The notes: generated by a model from the letters alone, not told the origin. 64,000 bases of DNA from Longimicrobium sp. (GCA_036377595.1 DASUYB010000006.1:39350-103349); one strand, 5' to 3'; shown: positions 34,546 through 43,526, counted from the stretch's first letter. Made by a program: numbers and translations.

Positions 34546-35627
34546 GCGTCGTCCGGGTCGCTGTCCGCGGGTGCGGAAACGGACTCGGAATTACCCGTTT
34601 CCGCCGCGGATTGTTCCGATGTAGGGCTGCTTTTCCAGCGCCTGTGGAACCAGAAGTACTGCTCCGGCGCCTTGCGCACCTCGCCCTCCAGCCGCGCCGC
34701 GAGCTCCGCCGTGAGCGCCTGCACGTCGGCCTCCAGGTCGCCCGTGCGGACCACGGGAACGCGCTGGCCGCTCACTTCGTAGCGCACCTCGCGCCCCGGC
34801 AGGCGGCGCGCCACGCAGGCGAACACCGGCGCCCCCAGCTTCAGCGCGAAGAGCGCGGGCCCCCGGTGCGTCGAGGCGGGCCTGCCGAAGAAGGGGACGA
34901 AGACGCCGGCGCGCCGCGCGTCCTGGTCGCCCACGATGCCGATCACCCGGTTTTTCCGCAGGAGACGGGGGACGCGCGACGGCGCCTCGCGCTGGGTGAC
35001 GGTCTCCACGCCGAGATTCCGCCGCAGATCGTCGAGCCGCGCGTCCACCAGCAGGTTCCCCTGGCGGCGGACGATGGCGGAGATGGGTGTCCCGCGCGCG
35101 GCCACGGTGGCGGCGGCGATCTCCCAGTTGCCGTAGTGGCCGGTGACGAGGATCACGCCCTTCCCCTCCGCCAGCGCCTCCTGCAGCTCGTCCCAGCCGA
35201 CGGGAACGGTGCGGTCGACGATGGCCTGGCGGTCGAGCCTGCTGAGGCGGAGGATGGCGGCCGACTCGCGGCCGAGATGCTCGTACGCGGCCCGCGCCGT
35301 GGCGTGGATCCAAGCCTCGTCCTTCTCCGGGAAGGCCATGCGGAGATTCTCCTCCACCACCTTCCGGCGGATGCCGAGGCGGTACACCATCCGCCCGATG
35401 CGCCGCCCCACCGCGTCCGCCGCGCGCTCGGGGAGGGTTGCGACGGCGGTCTCCAGCGTCCGCGCCAGCGCGTATTCCACGCGGTGCGCGGCGGTGTGGC
35501 GCGGCGTCTCGCCCCCGCGCGCCGGCCGCGCGACGGCGGTCGACGCCTGCTGCGCGGCGGGCGCGACGGGCGTCGGGGATGCCTCCGCCGGTGGGGCGGG
35601 GGATGGGGATGGCTTCGTGTCCTGCAT
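34542..35627 (-). CDS. LpxL/HtrB-type lipid A acyltransferase
   Basis: 361 residues. A Pro/Ala-rich N-terminus (1-45) comes first, then the lysophospholipid acyltransferase fold. The catalytic HX4E motif is HYGNWE near residue 163. VGDQDARRAGVFVPFFGRPA and the end QYFWFHRRWK are family marks. It adds a secondary acyl chain to a lipid A precursor at the inner membrane. A divergent enzyme could instead acylate another glycolipid. Translationally coupled to the downstream GT2 gene. Confidence 0.85.
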   Translation of the reverse strand: MQDTKPSPSPAPPAEASPTPVAPAAQQASTAVARPARGGETPRHTAAHRVEYALARTLETAVATLPERAADAVGRRIGRMVYRLGIRRKVVEENLRMAFPEKDEAWIHATARAAYEHLGRESAAILRLSRLDRQAIVDRTVPVGWDELQEALAEGKGVILVTGHYGNWEIAAATVAARGTPISAIVRRQGNLLVDARLDDLRRNLGVETVTQREAPSRVPRLLRKNRVIGIVGDQDARRAGVFVPFFGRPASTHRGPALFALKLGAPVFACVARRLPGREVRYEVSGQRVPVVRTGDLEADVQALTAELAARLEGEVRKAPEQYFWFHRRWKSSPTSEQSAAETGNSESVSAPADSDPDDA

Positions 35628-35722
35628 CTATCTGCTGTCCTGCTTCTTTCGGTCGATGTCGATCGAGCCGGGGCCGACGATCAATGCGAATGTGGCGGAG
35701 ATTGGCGCGGCCGCGGACGGCC

Positions 35723-35772
35723 CACTCCCCCGGCCCCTCCCCCGCTGCGCAGGGGAGGGGAGAACTGCGACT
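35723..35772. repeat. G/C-rich REP-like hairpin between GT4 and acyltransferase genes
   Basis: ACTCCCCCGGCCCCTCCCCC, then GCTGCGCAGGGGAGGGGAGA. It ends next to the GT4 stop codon (35772-35774). Standard orientation. Confidence 0.8.
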
Positions 35773-36836
35773 CAGCCCCGCCGCGCGACTTCGGCGAGGA
35801 GGGCCTCGTAGCGGTCGAGCATGCGCTCGAGGGTGAACTCCTCGCGGACGCGGGCGTGGCCGGCGGCGGCCAAACGGCGGCGCAGGTCCGCATCCAGCGC
35901 GACCTCCGTCATCGCGGCGGCCAGCGCGTCCGCGTCGCGCGCGGGGACGAGGCGCGCCTCCACGCCGTCGCGCGCGAGCTCGGGGGTGCCGGACACGGCG
36001 GTGGCGACCACCGCGACCCCCGTCGCCATCGCCTCCTGCACCACGTTCGGCGCGCCCTCCACGAACGACGGCAGCACCAGCACGTCCAGCGCCGCCATCA
36101 CGTTCGGCACGTCCTTGCGGTAGCCGAGCCAGTGCACGCGCGGCGCGTCGTCCAGCATCTCCCGCAGAGCCGCTTCCTCGGACCCCGTCCCCGCCATCAG
36201 CAGGTGCGCGTCCGGCGCCGCCTCCGCCACGCGCCGCCACGCCTCGGCCAGCACGCGCAATCCCTTCCGCGGCTCGAAGCTCCCCACGTAGCCGAAGCGG
36301 ACGGCGCCCTCCGGCAGGTCGAGCGGGATCGGCGCCGCGCCCTCGAACGGCGCCGGGTCGATGCCGTTGTGGATCACGCGCACCCGCTCGGGCGGCAGCC
36401 ACGGTGCTGAGGCCAGGATGGTGCGCCGCGTGGCCTCGGCGTTGGTGACGTGCATCGCCCCCGCGTACAGCACCCGGCCGCGCAGGCCGCGCGGAAGCGG
36501 CTGGTCGTTCGCGTGCCGGATCACCACGGGGATGCCGAGCGCGCGCGCGACGGGCGCGGTCAGGCGCACGTCCTTCTTCATCAGCGCGACCACCACGTCG
36601 GCGCGATGGCGGCGCAGCGCGCGGGCCGCGCGCCAGAGCGAGGGCGGGTGCAGGTCGATCCCCCGCAGCACCGGCTCGAACGGGACGACGGCGCGCATCC
36701 GCTCCTCCAGCAGCGACTTCGGGCGGCCGAAGACGACGACGTCGTGGCCGCGCGCCTGGAGCCCCCGCGCCAGCACCTCCGTCACCTTCGTCACGCCGCC
36801 CCACCGCGCCGAGGCGTTGCTCAGGACGATGCGCAT
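35772..36836 (-). CDS. GT4-family glycosyltransferase
   Basis: 354 residues, GT-B fold. The N-terminal acceptor domain starts VLSNASARWGGVTKVTEVLARG. The C-terminal nucleotide-sugar domain contains RFGYVGSFEPRKGLRVLAEA and VLPSFVEGAPNVVQEAMATG, whose Glu residues form the EX7E motif. Soluble, acting on the cytoplasmic face. With the acyltransferase and GT2 enzyme encoded after it, it probably builds the core sugar or a glycolipid of the outer membrane. Confidence 0.88.
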   Translation of the reverse strand: MRIVLSNASARWGGVTKVTEVLARGLQARGHDVVVFGRPKSLLEERMRAVVPFEPVLRGIDLHPPSLWRAARALRRHRADVVVALMKKDVRLTAPVARALGIPVVIRHANDQPLPRGLRGRVLYAGAMHVTNAEATRRTILASAPWLPPERVRVIHNGIDPAPFEGAAPIPLDLPEGAVRFGYVGSFEPRKGLRVLAEAWRRVAEAAPDAHLLMAGTGSEEAALREMLDDAPRVHWLGYRKDVPNVMAALDVLVLPSFVEGAPNVVQEAMATGVAVVATAVSGTPELARDGVEARLVPARDADALAAAMTEVALDADLRRRLAAAGHARVREEFTLERMLDRYEALLAEVARRG

Positions 36837-36968
36837 CGGGCGGCGCGGGGCGGGCGGCGGGCGGGTCGGTTCACGCGCGACAAACTAACCCCGCCGCCCG
36901 GCACCGTCCACGCGAGAGGGGGATGGCGATCGTGCCACTTCGACCGGCATTCGCGCGGCCGCGGATGG

Positions 36969-37013
36969 CCTCCTCCCCCGGCCCCTTCCCCGCTGCGCAG
37001 GGGAGGGGAGACC
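36969..37013. repeat. G/C-rich REP-like hairpin upstream of the GT4 gene
   Basis: CTCCTCCCCCGGCCCCTTCC, then CCGCTGCGCAGGGGAGGGGA. It ends about 20 bases from the stop of the DUF6766 gene. No promoter seen in the rest of the 195-base gap. Confidence 0.75.
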
Positions 37014-37031
37014 CACGCGGCCCCATCTAAT

Positions 37032-37712
37032 CTACTCCTCGCCGGTCTGCTCGTGCGGGGCGTGGACGGGCTTGCTCTCGGGCGAGCCCTGCTGCCGCAG
37101 CCAGATGGACAGGACCGTCAGCGCGAACACCGACAGGAACTCGCTCTGCCAGTTCTGGAAGCTCTCGAACCAGAAGCGCGGCGTGGCCACGAAGGCCAGC
37201 GCGCTCACCGCCGGCTGGCCGTGGGCGCCCTGCTCCTCGCTGTACTCGGCGGCCCCGGTGACGGCGTGGCCCGCGAACGAGGCCAGGAAGAGCAGGAACA
37301 GCGCGATGCTGAGCGAGTTGCGATAGAGCGCCAGCGCGATGCCCCCGCGCCGCACCGGCCACGGTGCCTTCGGGTCACCGCGGTGCTTGCGCGGGTCCTC
37401 GTCGATCGGCTCCTCGCCCGCGCCCGGCTCGTCTTCCGGCTTGCGGCTCTCCGCGGAGCCGCGCTGCACCAGGAACGCGGTCAGGAAGATGAACACCGCC
37501 ATCTGCAGGAACTCGGACTCCCAGTTCTCCAGCGTCGCCTCGCCGAAGTGCCCGGTGCCGAAATACCCGACGAGCGACACGGGCGGCTGGCCGTGCGCCT
37601 CCTGGTCCTCGTTGTACTCGGCGCGCCCGGTGAGCACCTGGCCCACGAACGAGCCCGCGAACAGCAGGATCGCCGCGAGCCCAAGGCTGTGGCTCCTGAT
37701 CCACTTCCCCAC
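37032..37712 (-). CDS. DUF6766 family membrane protein with internal duplication
   Basis: 226 residues, starting at GTG after GAGGGG. Two repeats, about 1-90 and 125-210, share the pattern (R)NSLxLALFLLFxxSFxGQ, a short acidic YNEDQ/YSEEQ, HGQP and NWESEFLQ / NWQSEFLS. Each repeat has two membrane helices, giving four in all. Found in many soil bacteria, function unknown. The 56 residues of open frame before the GTG are not membrane-like and were left out. Confidence 0.8.
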   Translation of the reverse strand: MGKWIRSHSLGLAAILLFAGSFVGQVLTGRAEYNEDQEAHGQPPVSLVGYFGTGHFGEATLENWESEFLQMAVFIFLTAFLVQRGSAESRKPEDEPGAGEEPIDEDPRKHRGDPKAPWPVRRGGIALALYRNSLSIALFLLFLASFAGHAVTGAAEYSEEQGAHGQPAVSALAFVATPRFWFESFQNWQSEFLSVFALTVLSIWLRQQGSPESKPVHAPHEQTGEE

Positions 37713-37870
37713 GTCGCCAATCCCCCTCGCTGGTGAGCTCGACCTGCACGGATCGGCTGTCCAGAATGCGCGTTCCATGCCAGCGTTCGCGTCGAACGCC
37801 CCGGCGCACGACGTGCACGTAGCGATGGCGATGCAGCAGCGTCTTGTCCGCCGGATCAGGAGAGAGGGAG

Positions 37871-38065
37871 ATGGAACCACAGGAGAACAAGCAGATCTCG
37901 CTGCAGAAGGCGGTCAGCGCGCACGAGCAGGCCGCGGCGGCGCTGATGGACCTGATGGCGGAGCAGACCGACCCGGTCTACGCCGCGATGCTCGAGCGGA
38001 TCGAGCAGAATCTCCGGGCGTTGCAGGCGGACGCGGCCGTCACCGACCCGGCAGAGAAGGTGTAG
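37871..38065 (+). CDS. 64-residue helical protein of unknown function
   Basis: MEPQENKQISLQKAVSAHEQ opens a short acidic, helical protein, with ALMDLMAEQTDPVYAAMLERI in the middle. GAGAGGGAG precedes the ATG as a good ribosome-binding site. It diverges from the DUF6766 gene. No family recognised. Confidence 0.6.
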   Translation: MEPQENKQISLQKAVSAHEQAAAALMDLMAEQTDPVYAAMLERIEQNLRALQADAAVTDPAEKV

Positions 38066-38121
38066 GACGGATCAAACCGAAACCGGGATTTGCCGAACCG
38101 AGATCCCGGATCACCTCCGGT

Positions 38122-38308
38122 GTCATCCTGAGGGAGGCGCCGCGCTGGATTCGCGTCCGCACCGAACGTTGGCGCCGACCGAAGGATCTAATCGGCGCCC
38201 GGACAGGCCTGCTCGTTCGGGCGGACATCCAGCCGGCCATGCAAGATCCTTCGGGCGCGCAGAGTTATCCGCGGACGCCGCGGCGGTGCACCGCGCCCTC
38301 AGGATGAC
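38122..38308. repeat. Inverted pair of GTCATCCTGAG...GAAGGATCT units
   Basis: Unit 1 (38122-38189) starts GTCATCCTGAGGG and ends CGAAGGATCT. Unit 2 (38244-38308) is the reverse: AGATCCTTCGGG ... CCCTCAGGATGAC. The outer and inner ends therefore both pair, giving a long cruciform. It occupies the gap between the small protein and the nosY stop; nothing else seen there. Confidence 0.8.
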
Positions 38309-38382
38309 ATCCAATGAGCGCGTCCCGAAGGTTCAGCCGCACCCTCTCGAGCCGGAGTCTGACCAGGATCCCGGATCTCGAA

Positions 38383-39216
38383 TCAGAAGTCGCGGCGGCG
38401 GTAGACGCGGCCGGCGAGCGCGAGCGGGCCGGCGGTCCATGCGGCCACGCCGGCGAGCACGACCAGCGCGCCGGCCGTGGCGCCGAGCAGCTTCTGCAGC
38501 GCGGCGCCCGTCGGGCCGAGGAGGACGTCGGCGCCGAGCTGCACCAGCCCGAGCGCGCGGATGCCGTCCATCGGGTTCAGCGCGAGGAGGGCGACGAGGT
38601 ACGGCCCCGGCTCGCCCGTCCCCATCACCTGCAGCACGGCGATGCAGGCCAGGTCGTACAGCACCGCGGCGCCGAACCACGCCGCCAGTGCCCATCCCAC
38701 CGCCGAGGCGCGGCGCCGCGTCGTCACCCCGATCAGCACACCCAGCGCGAGCCCCGCGAAGCCGACCAGCGTCGATCCGATCGCCACCAGCACGTAGCCG
38801 CCCAGCCCCTCCGTCCCCGCCTGCGCGGCCACGAGCGCGCCGGCGGTGCCGAAGCCGGCCAGCGACACCATCGCCAGCGCCGCGAAGAGCCCCGCCGCGC
38901 GCCCCAGCAGCGCCTCGCCGCGGGAGATGGGCTGCGCCAGGAGCAGCTCCGCCGCGCCGTCCTCGCCCCCGAACGCGGCGGCGCCGAGGACCAGGCCGAG
39001 CAGCGGGAGGAGGTAGAGCGAGAGCGTCAGCAGGGAGACGGCGGTGCGGGTGAATCCCTGCACCAGCGCCTGACCGCTGGCGCCCAGCCCGGCGAGGCTG
39101 ATCCCCACCGCGAGGATGGCGAAGAGGCCGCCGAACGCGGGCACCATCTTCCCTCGCAGCGCGCCCCGCAGCTCGTGCGCGGCGATGGTGCGGACGGCGT
39201 CAATGCGCGTGGGCAT
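38383..39216 (-). CDS. nosY: Nitrous-oxide-reductase maturation ABC permease NosY
   Basis: 277 residues with six hydrophobic helices. The N-terminal pattern is TIAAHELRGALRGKMVPAFGGLFAIL. A mid-segment, GEDGAAELLLAQPISRGEALLGRA, is typical of NosY/ABC-2 permeases. With NosF and NosD it moves a sulfur species or otherwise helps assemble the CuZ centre. Last gene of the nos operon; overlaps nosL by 17 bases. Confidence 0.88.
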   Translation of the reverse strand: MPTRIDAVRTIAAHELRGALRGKMVPAFGGLFAILAVGISLAGLGASGQALVQGFTRTAVSLLTLSLYLLPLLGLVLGAAAFGGEDGAAELLLAQPISRGEALLGRAAGLFAALAMVSLAGFGTAGALVAAQAGTEGLGGYVLVAIGSTLVGFAGLALGVLIGVTTRRRASAVGWALAAWFGAAVLYDLACIAVLQVMGTGEPGPYLVALLALNPMDGIRALGLVQLGADVLLGPTGAALQKLLGATAGALVVLAGVAAWTAGPLALAGRVYRRRDF

Positions 39217-39646
39217 CGGGCACTCCTTCCTTCTTCAACGTCGTCCAGTCGAGCGTGCGGCCGTGGATCTCCGCCGCGCGGGCGTCCGCGGCGGAGCGCG
39301 CGCGGAAGGCGGTGACGCTGAAGCCCATGTCCGTCCGCCGCCCGCCGATCACGTACGTGGCGCTGTCGGCGCGCACCCAGCCGCCGCCGTAGTCGCGCAC
39401 GAAGCCGGTGCCGTCGACGGGATGCTTCGCCAGCCAGGCGACGAGGCACCCGGGCTGGTCGAACTTGTGCGCGGCGCCGCCGGGCTCCAGCCACTCGGCG
39501 GCCAGGCCGGGGTCGTCGACGCTCATGTGGCACTGCTCGCAGGCGTCCACGCCGTAGGCGATCTCGCGCGGGCGCGGGGCGGCGTCCGCGGTAGCGCACG
39601 CGGCCAGGGCCAGGGAGATGGAGATGCGGAGCAGGGTCGGTCTCAT
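39200..39646 (-). CDS. nosL: Copper chaperone lipoprotein NosL
   Basis: 148 residues. Lipoprotein signal MRPTLLRISISLALAAC; metal motif DACEQCHMSVDD; body with KFDQPGCLVAWLAKHP and FRARSAADARAAEIHGRTLDW as in NosL. It delivers copper(I) to apo-NosZ in the periplasm. The metal motif is CxxCHM, whereas many NosL proteins have CxxCGM. Lies between nosF and nosY. Confidence 0.88.
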   Translation of the reverse strand: MRPTLLRISISLALAACATADAAPRPREIAYGVDACEQCHMSVDDPGLAAEWLEPGGAAHKFDQPGCLVAWLAKHPVDGTGFVRDYGGGWVRADSATYVIGGRRTDMGFSVTAFRARSAADARAAEIHGRTLDWTTLKKEGVPDAHAH

Positions 39647-39654
39647 GGCGATCC

Positions 39655-40566
39655 TCACGCCGCGCGGCGGCCGGAAAGGGTGACCGCGCGGTAGATGTCT
39701 TCCAGGTCCGGCGTGCGCACGGTGATCTCGGTGAGCTGGGTGCCCGCCTGCCGCAGCGCCTCGACCACGGCGGCCTCGCGGCCGGGGAGGACCTCGCAGC
39801 GGAGCGTGGTGCCGACCCACTCCACCTGGCGGGCGCCGGCGCGCTCGGCGGCCTCGCGCGGGTCCGGCAGCCAGTCGGCGATCCCCACCTGGATGCGCGC
39901 GTGCAGCCCCAGCTCGCGCACCAGCTCGCCGGGCGTGCCCAGCGCCACCAGCTTCCCGGCGACGAACACGGCGAGGCGGCTGGCCAGCGCGGAGACCTCC
40001 GCCAGGTCGTGCGACGACAGCAGCACCGTCGTTCCCTCCGCGCGGATGCGGGCGACGAGGTCGCGGACGCTGAGCGATCCCGTCGGATCGAGCGCGGCCG
40101 TCGGCTCGTCCAGCACCAGCGCGCCGGGGGTGCCGAGGAGCGCGACGGCGATCCCCAGCCGCTGCTTCATCCCCCCCGAGAACTCCTCCGCCGTGCGGTC
40201 GGCCGCGGCCAGCAGGTCCACGCGGTCGAGCAGCGCGTCCACCTCGCGGGCGTCCGCGCCGCGGAGACGCGCGTAGAAGCGCATCACCTCGCGCGCGGCG
40301 CACCCTTCGGGAAAGGAGAGGCGCTGCGGGAGATAGCCGAGCCGCGCGCGCGCCTGCCGCCCGGCCGCCACGGCGTCGAGGCCGTCGACGGTGACGGAGC
40401 CGGCGGTGGGGCGGATGAGCCCGAGCGCGGCCTTGAGCGTGGTCGTCTTCCCCGAGCCGTTGGGCCCGATCAGCGCCAGCGCCTCGCCCTCGCGCACCTC
40501 CAGGTCCAGCCCGGAGACGGCGGCCACCTTGCCGAAGCGCTTGGTGAAGCCGGTGTAGCGAATCAT
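39655..40566 (-). CDS. nosF: ABC transporter ATPase NosF
   Basis: 303 residues. Walker A ALIGPNGSGKTTTLKAAL, signature FSGGMKQRLGIAVALLG, Walker B ALVLDEPTAALDP, H-loop LLSSHDLAEV. Pairs with NosY. ATG at 40566 puts the first strand (MIRYTGFTKRF) at the normal place. Longer frames run into G/C-rich repeats. The Leu-rich C-terminal domain (about 220-303) is typical of NosF. Confidence 0.9.
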   Translation of the reverse strand: MIRYTGFTKRFGKVAAVSGLDLEVREGEALALIGPNGSGKTTTLKAALGLIRPTAGSVTVDGLDAVAAGRQARARLGYLPQRLSFPEGCAAREVMRFYARLRGADAREVDALLDRVDLLAAADRTAEEFSGGMKQRLGIAVALLGTPGALVLDEPTAALDPTGSLSVRDLVARIRAEGTTVLLSSHDLAEVSALASRLAVFVAGKLVALGTPGELVRELGLHARIQVGIADWLPDPREAAERAGARQVEWVGTTLRCEVLPGREAAVVEALRQAGTQLTEITVRTPDLEDIYRAVTLSGRRAA

Positions 40567-40639
40567 GGTCTTCTCGATCGTGTGGTCGATCTCGGTCCCT
40601 TGTGCCGGCATCCGTCCGCCCTCTCCCCGCGCCTTAGAG

Positions 40640-40903
40640 CGCTCGCCCTCTCCCGTACCGGGAGAGGGGGGCCTCCCCAGCATCCCCGCGTCCTGCATCC
40701 CCCTGTCAAAACCTGGCTTACTGTGTGACCGAAGTTCGGCTCCACGTTTTGTTCTCCCCCTCCCCCAGGCTGTTTTGGGGGAGGGGGGCGGGGGGAGAGG
40801 GCCTCCGCGCCGGGCGGGTAGGATCGCTCCCTCCCGAGCGGATCCCGTCCGGCTACCCCTCCCGGTACGGGAGGGGTGGCGAGCCTAGGCGAGCCGGGGA
40901 GTG
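40640..40903. repeat. Three G/C-rich hairpin repeats between nosF and nosD
   Basis: CCCTCTCCCGTACCGGGAGA (40646-40669). A REP-like variant with tip CCCCCAGGCTGTTTTGGGGG (40748-40801). The CCCCTCCCGGTACGGG + GGCGAGCCTAGGCGAGCC element (40854-40903), twin of 19564-19613. The last one contains the nosD stop codon and final codons. The rest of the 318-base gap has no gene. Confidence 0.75.
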
Positions 40904-42276
40904 CGCCGCGCCGGGATCCGCCGCCGCCACCCGATCACCCCCGCGAACGCCAGCTTCAGCCCCGCCAGCGGCAGCAGCACCGACGCGCGCAGCCCACGGC
41001 GCGGCGCCGCCGCATCCTCCGGCGCGGCGAGGACGCCGGCGGGCGGGCGGACCAGCGGGTGCGGGTCCTCCACGTGCGCCACGCCGAACACCGGGAACGC
41101 CTCCTCCGCCCAGCTCAGCGCACGCGCGGCCGGTGTCCCCACCCAGATCTCCAGCACGCCGCGGCTGGCCGCCAGCGACGCGAACGCATCGCCGGCGCGG
41201 AAGGGGCGGTCGCCCACGCCGTCGCCGTCCAGGTCGAACGCCTTGCCGCGCCCCCACCAGTTGCCGCGGCCGTTCTCCGACCAGCGGTTCTCGCCCGCGC
41301 CCAGCAGGTTCACCACGTCCGTACGATTGCCGGCGATGGCGTTGCCGGCGAAGAGGTTGCCCTCGCTGCTGGCCGTCAGGTCGATCCCCACGCCGTTGCC
41401 CACGATGGCGTTGCCGCGGAACTCGCAGTGCAGCGACGCGTCGAGGAAGATGCCCGTCAGGTTCCCCTCGATCCGGTTGCGCTCGGCCACGACGTACTCG
41501 CCGCTCTGCAGCAGGATGCCGTAGGCGCGGTAGCCGACATGACGCGCGAACAGGTTGCCGCGGAAGGCGATGCGCTTGGACGACATGATGGCCGCGCCCG
41601 CCGCGTTCGCGGTGAAGCGGTTGTCCTCGAACACGTTGTCGTCGCTGTACATGTAGTGCACGCCGTAGCGCACGCGGGCGACCTCGTTGCCAGCGATCAC
41701 GTTCCCGTTGGCCCCTGCGAAGTAGATCCCGTCGCGCGTCCACCGGATCTCGTTGCCCATCACGCGCGTGCCGTGCGAGTTGAACAGGTGCACCCCGTTC
41801 CCCCGCCGCGGCTCGGCCAGCGCCGTGTCGCCGGCGATCACGTTGCGCTCGACCGCCGCCGAATCTGCTTCCTGGAGATAGACGCCGTGCAGCGACTCCT
41901 CGATGCGGTTGCGGAGGATGCGTGCGCGGCGGCTGTGGAAGAGCTTGATCGCCGCGTCGTCCGTATCCAGCGACCGGCCCGAGTTGCGGATGACGAAGCC
42001 CTCGATCGCCACGCCGTCCGCGCCGCGCACCGCCACCGCCGTCCCGCGCCGCCCGCCGTCGATCACCGCACCTTCATCCCCCAACAGCACGAGACGGGGG
42101 ATGGAGATGACCAGCGCGCCGCGATACGTCCCGCGCGCCACCCGCACCGTGTCGCCGGGGCGCGCGGCGGCCAGCGCGGCCGCGGGCGTGGCGAAGGGCG
42201 CGCCCGGGCCCACGCGCAGCGTGCGCGGCGGGGGCGCCTGGAGGAGCGCGGCGAAGGCGGCGGCGGCCAGGATCAT
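40885..42276 (-). CDS. nosD: Periplasmic beta-helix copper-site assembly protein NosD
   Basis: 463 residues. Sec signal MILAAAAFAALLQAPPP; a right-handed parallel beta-helix (repeats such as GNEIRWTRDGIYFAGANGN and GNEVARVRYGVHYMYSDDN). A C-terminal membrane helix (LRASVLLPLAGLKLAFAGVI) follows. NosD works with NosFY in building the CuZ cluster. The ATG overlaps the previous stop by four bases. The stop codon and the final residues (ARRTPRLA) lie in a repeat element. Confidence 0.92.
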   Translation of the reverse strand: MILAAAAFAALLQAPPPRTLRVGPGAPFATPAAALAAARPGDTVRVARGTYRGALVISIPRLVLLGDEGAVIDGGRRGTAVAVRGADGVAIEGFVIRNSGRSLDTDDAAIKLFHSRRARILRNRIEESLHGVYLQEADSAAVERNVIAGDTALAEPRRGNGVHLFNSHGTRVMGNEIRWTRDGIYFAGANGNVIAGNEVARVRYGVHYMYSDDNVFEDNRFTANAAGAAIMSSKRIAFRGNLFARHVGYRAYGILLQSGEYVVAERNRIEGNLTGIFLDASLHCEFRGNAIVGNGVGIDLTASSEGNLFAGNAIAGNRTDVVNLLGAGENRWSENGRGNWWGRGKAFDLDGDGVGDRPFRAGDAFASLAASRGVLEIWVGTPAARALSWAEEAFPVFGVAHVEDPHPLVRPPAGVLAAPEDAAAPRRGLRASVLLPLAGLKLAFAGVIGWRRRIPARRTPRLA

Positions 42277-43415
42277 CGCGCGGCGCGCTCCCCGTCGCGG
42301 AAGCCCTGCGCCAGCCGCAGCGCCTGCATCGCCGCCGTCCCCGCCTTCGCGTACGTCTCGCGCACCTCGTCGAGGGCGACGTTCAGCTCGCCGTCGCAGA
42401 TGCCGGACTCCAGCTGCGGGCGGACGAAGCCGAGCTTCGCGTCGCCGCGCTCGATCCACGCGCGAGCCTCGGCGCGGAGGGCCACCACCTGCTCGTCCTC
42501 GTCGCGGATCTCCACGTTCATCGCGCCGCGGACCAGGTCGCGGGCGCCCAGCGCGTCGCGGAGCGAGGGGCCGCACTGCTCCCAGGCCGCGTCGCTCCAG
42601 TCGCGGGTGATGCGGCCGATCTCCTGGTCCGCCGCCGTCACCGCGCCCGGCCGCAGCACGGGGAGCGACGGCGCCTCCGTCCGCTCGCGCGCGCACCCGC
42701 CGGAGACGGTGACGATCGCCGCCAGCATCGCCATCGCCGCCGCGGGAACGGCGCGGGCGACGCGCATCTCCTTCGTCTTCCGTCCCGCGCGCAGCTCCAG
42801 CCAGAGCGCCACCGCCACCATCCCCCCCGCGATCACGGGGAGGAAGGTGCCCCACGAGAAGTACGACCAGGTGGCGAACTGGGCGAGCTGGTTCTGGCCG
42901 AACATCGGCGGGTCGAAGGGCGGCACCTGGATGGCGGCGTGCCGGTCGAGCTCGTGGCCGAACTGCCAGAGCCGGTGCTGCATCGCCCACATCCCGTAGA
43001 GCGCCGTGGCCGCCATCAGCGCCAGCGGCACCGCGGCCGTCCACGCGCGGCGGACGATCGCGGCCAGCACGCAGGTCGCCGCGATCACGCCGAGGAGGAG
43101 CGGGAGGATCTTCAGCTCGGCGAAGAACGCGTCGGTGATCTGGTGCATCCCGATGTAGTGGTTCAGCATGTTGATCTCGGTCACGTCGCCGCGGATGCGC
43201 GTGGGGTACACGATCATCCGCAGCCCGTCGGGATACTGCGTGCTGACCAGCGTCATCCCCCACAGCGGCAGGCGGATGGCCGCCGCGGTGAGCACCGCCG
43301 CCGCCAGCAGCAGCGGCCGCACCGCCCACGGCGCCGTCTCGCCCGCCTTCGCCGTCGCCCGCCCCGCGCGCCGGGGGAAGGCGGCGGATTTCGTCGATTC
43401 GCTCATCTTCTTCAT
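42273..43415 (-). CDS. Membrane protein of the nos operon (NosB position)
   Basis: About 380 residues. The N-terminal half has four to five helices with WGMTLVSTQYPDGLRMIVYP between the first two, and conserved His (LNHYIGMHQITD, MQHRLWQFGHELDRH). A second part starts with a helix ending in VSGGCARERTEAPS and continues as a soluble helical domain without heme motif. It lies between nosZ and nosD, where clade II operons carry nosB-like membrane proteins. Role probably electron transfer or copper handling. Start could be ATG 43415 or 43406. Confidence 0.65.
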   Translation of the reverse strand: MKKMSESTKSAAFPRRAGRATAKAGETAPWAVRPLLLAAAVLTAAAIRLPLWGMTLVSTQYPDGLRMIVYPTRIRGDVTEINMLNHYIGMHQITDAFFAELKILPLLLGVIAATCVLAAIVRRAWTAAVPLALMAATALYGMWAMQHRLWQFGHELDRHAAIQVPPFDPPMFGQNQLAQFATWSYFSWGTFLPVIAGGMVAVALWLELRAGRKTKEMRVARAVPAAAMAMLAAIVTVSGGCARERTEAPSLPVLRPGAVTAADQEIGRITRDWSDAAWEQCGPSLRDALGARDLVRGAMNVEIRDEDEQVVALRAEARAWIERGDAKLGFVRPQLESGICDGELNVALDEVRETYAKAGTAAMQALRLAQGFRDGERAAR

Positions 43416-43428
43416 CTCGGGAAAGAAG

Positions 43429-43519
43429 GTCCTAAGTCCCAAGTCCTAAGTCCTAAGTGAACCGCAGGTCGCGAGTCCGGCCGCCCTCACTTAGGACTTA
43501 GGACTCAGGACTCAGGACT
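43429..43519. repeat. AGTCCTA heptamer palindrome 3' of nosZ
   Basis: Left array 43429-43460 repeats TAAGTCC. Right array 43487-43519 repeats TTAGGAC, the reverse complement, with a 26-base centre. It fills the space between the nosZ stop and the next gene's start. Confidence 0.85.
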
Positions 43520-43526
43520 TCTTTTC

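Noticed and set aside
40567..40698. Longer NosF start at 40698
   Set aside because: The extra 44 residues are translated from G/C-rich repeats and precede the normal first strand of the ATPase.
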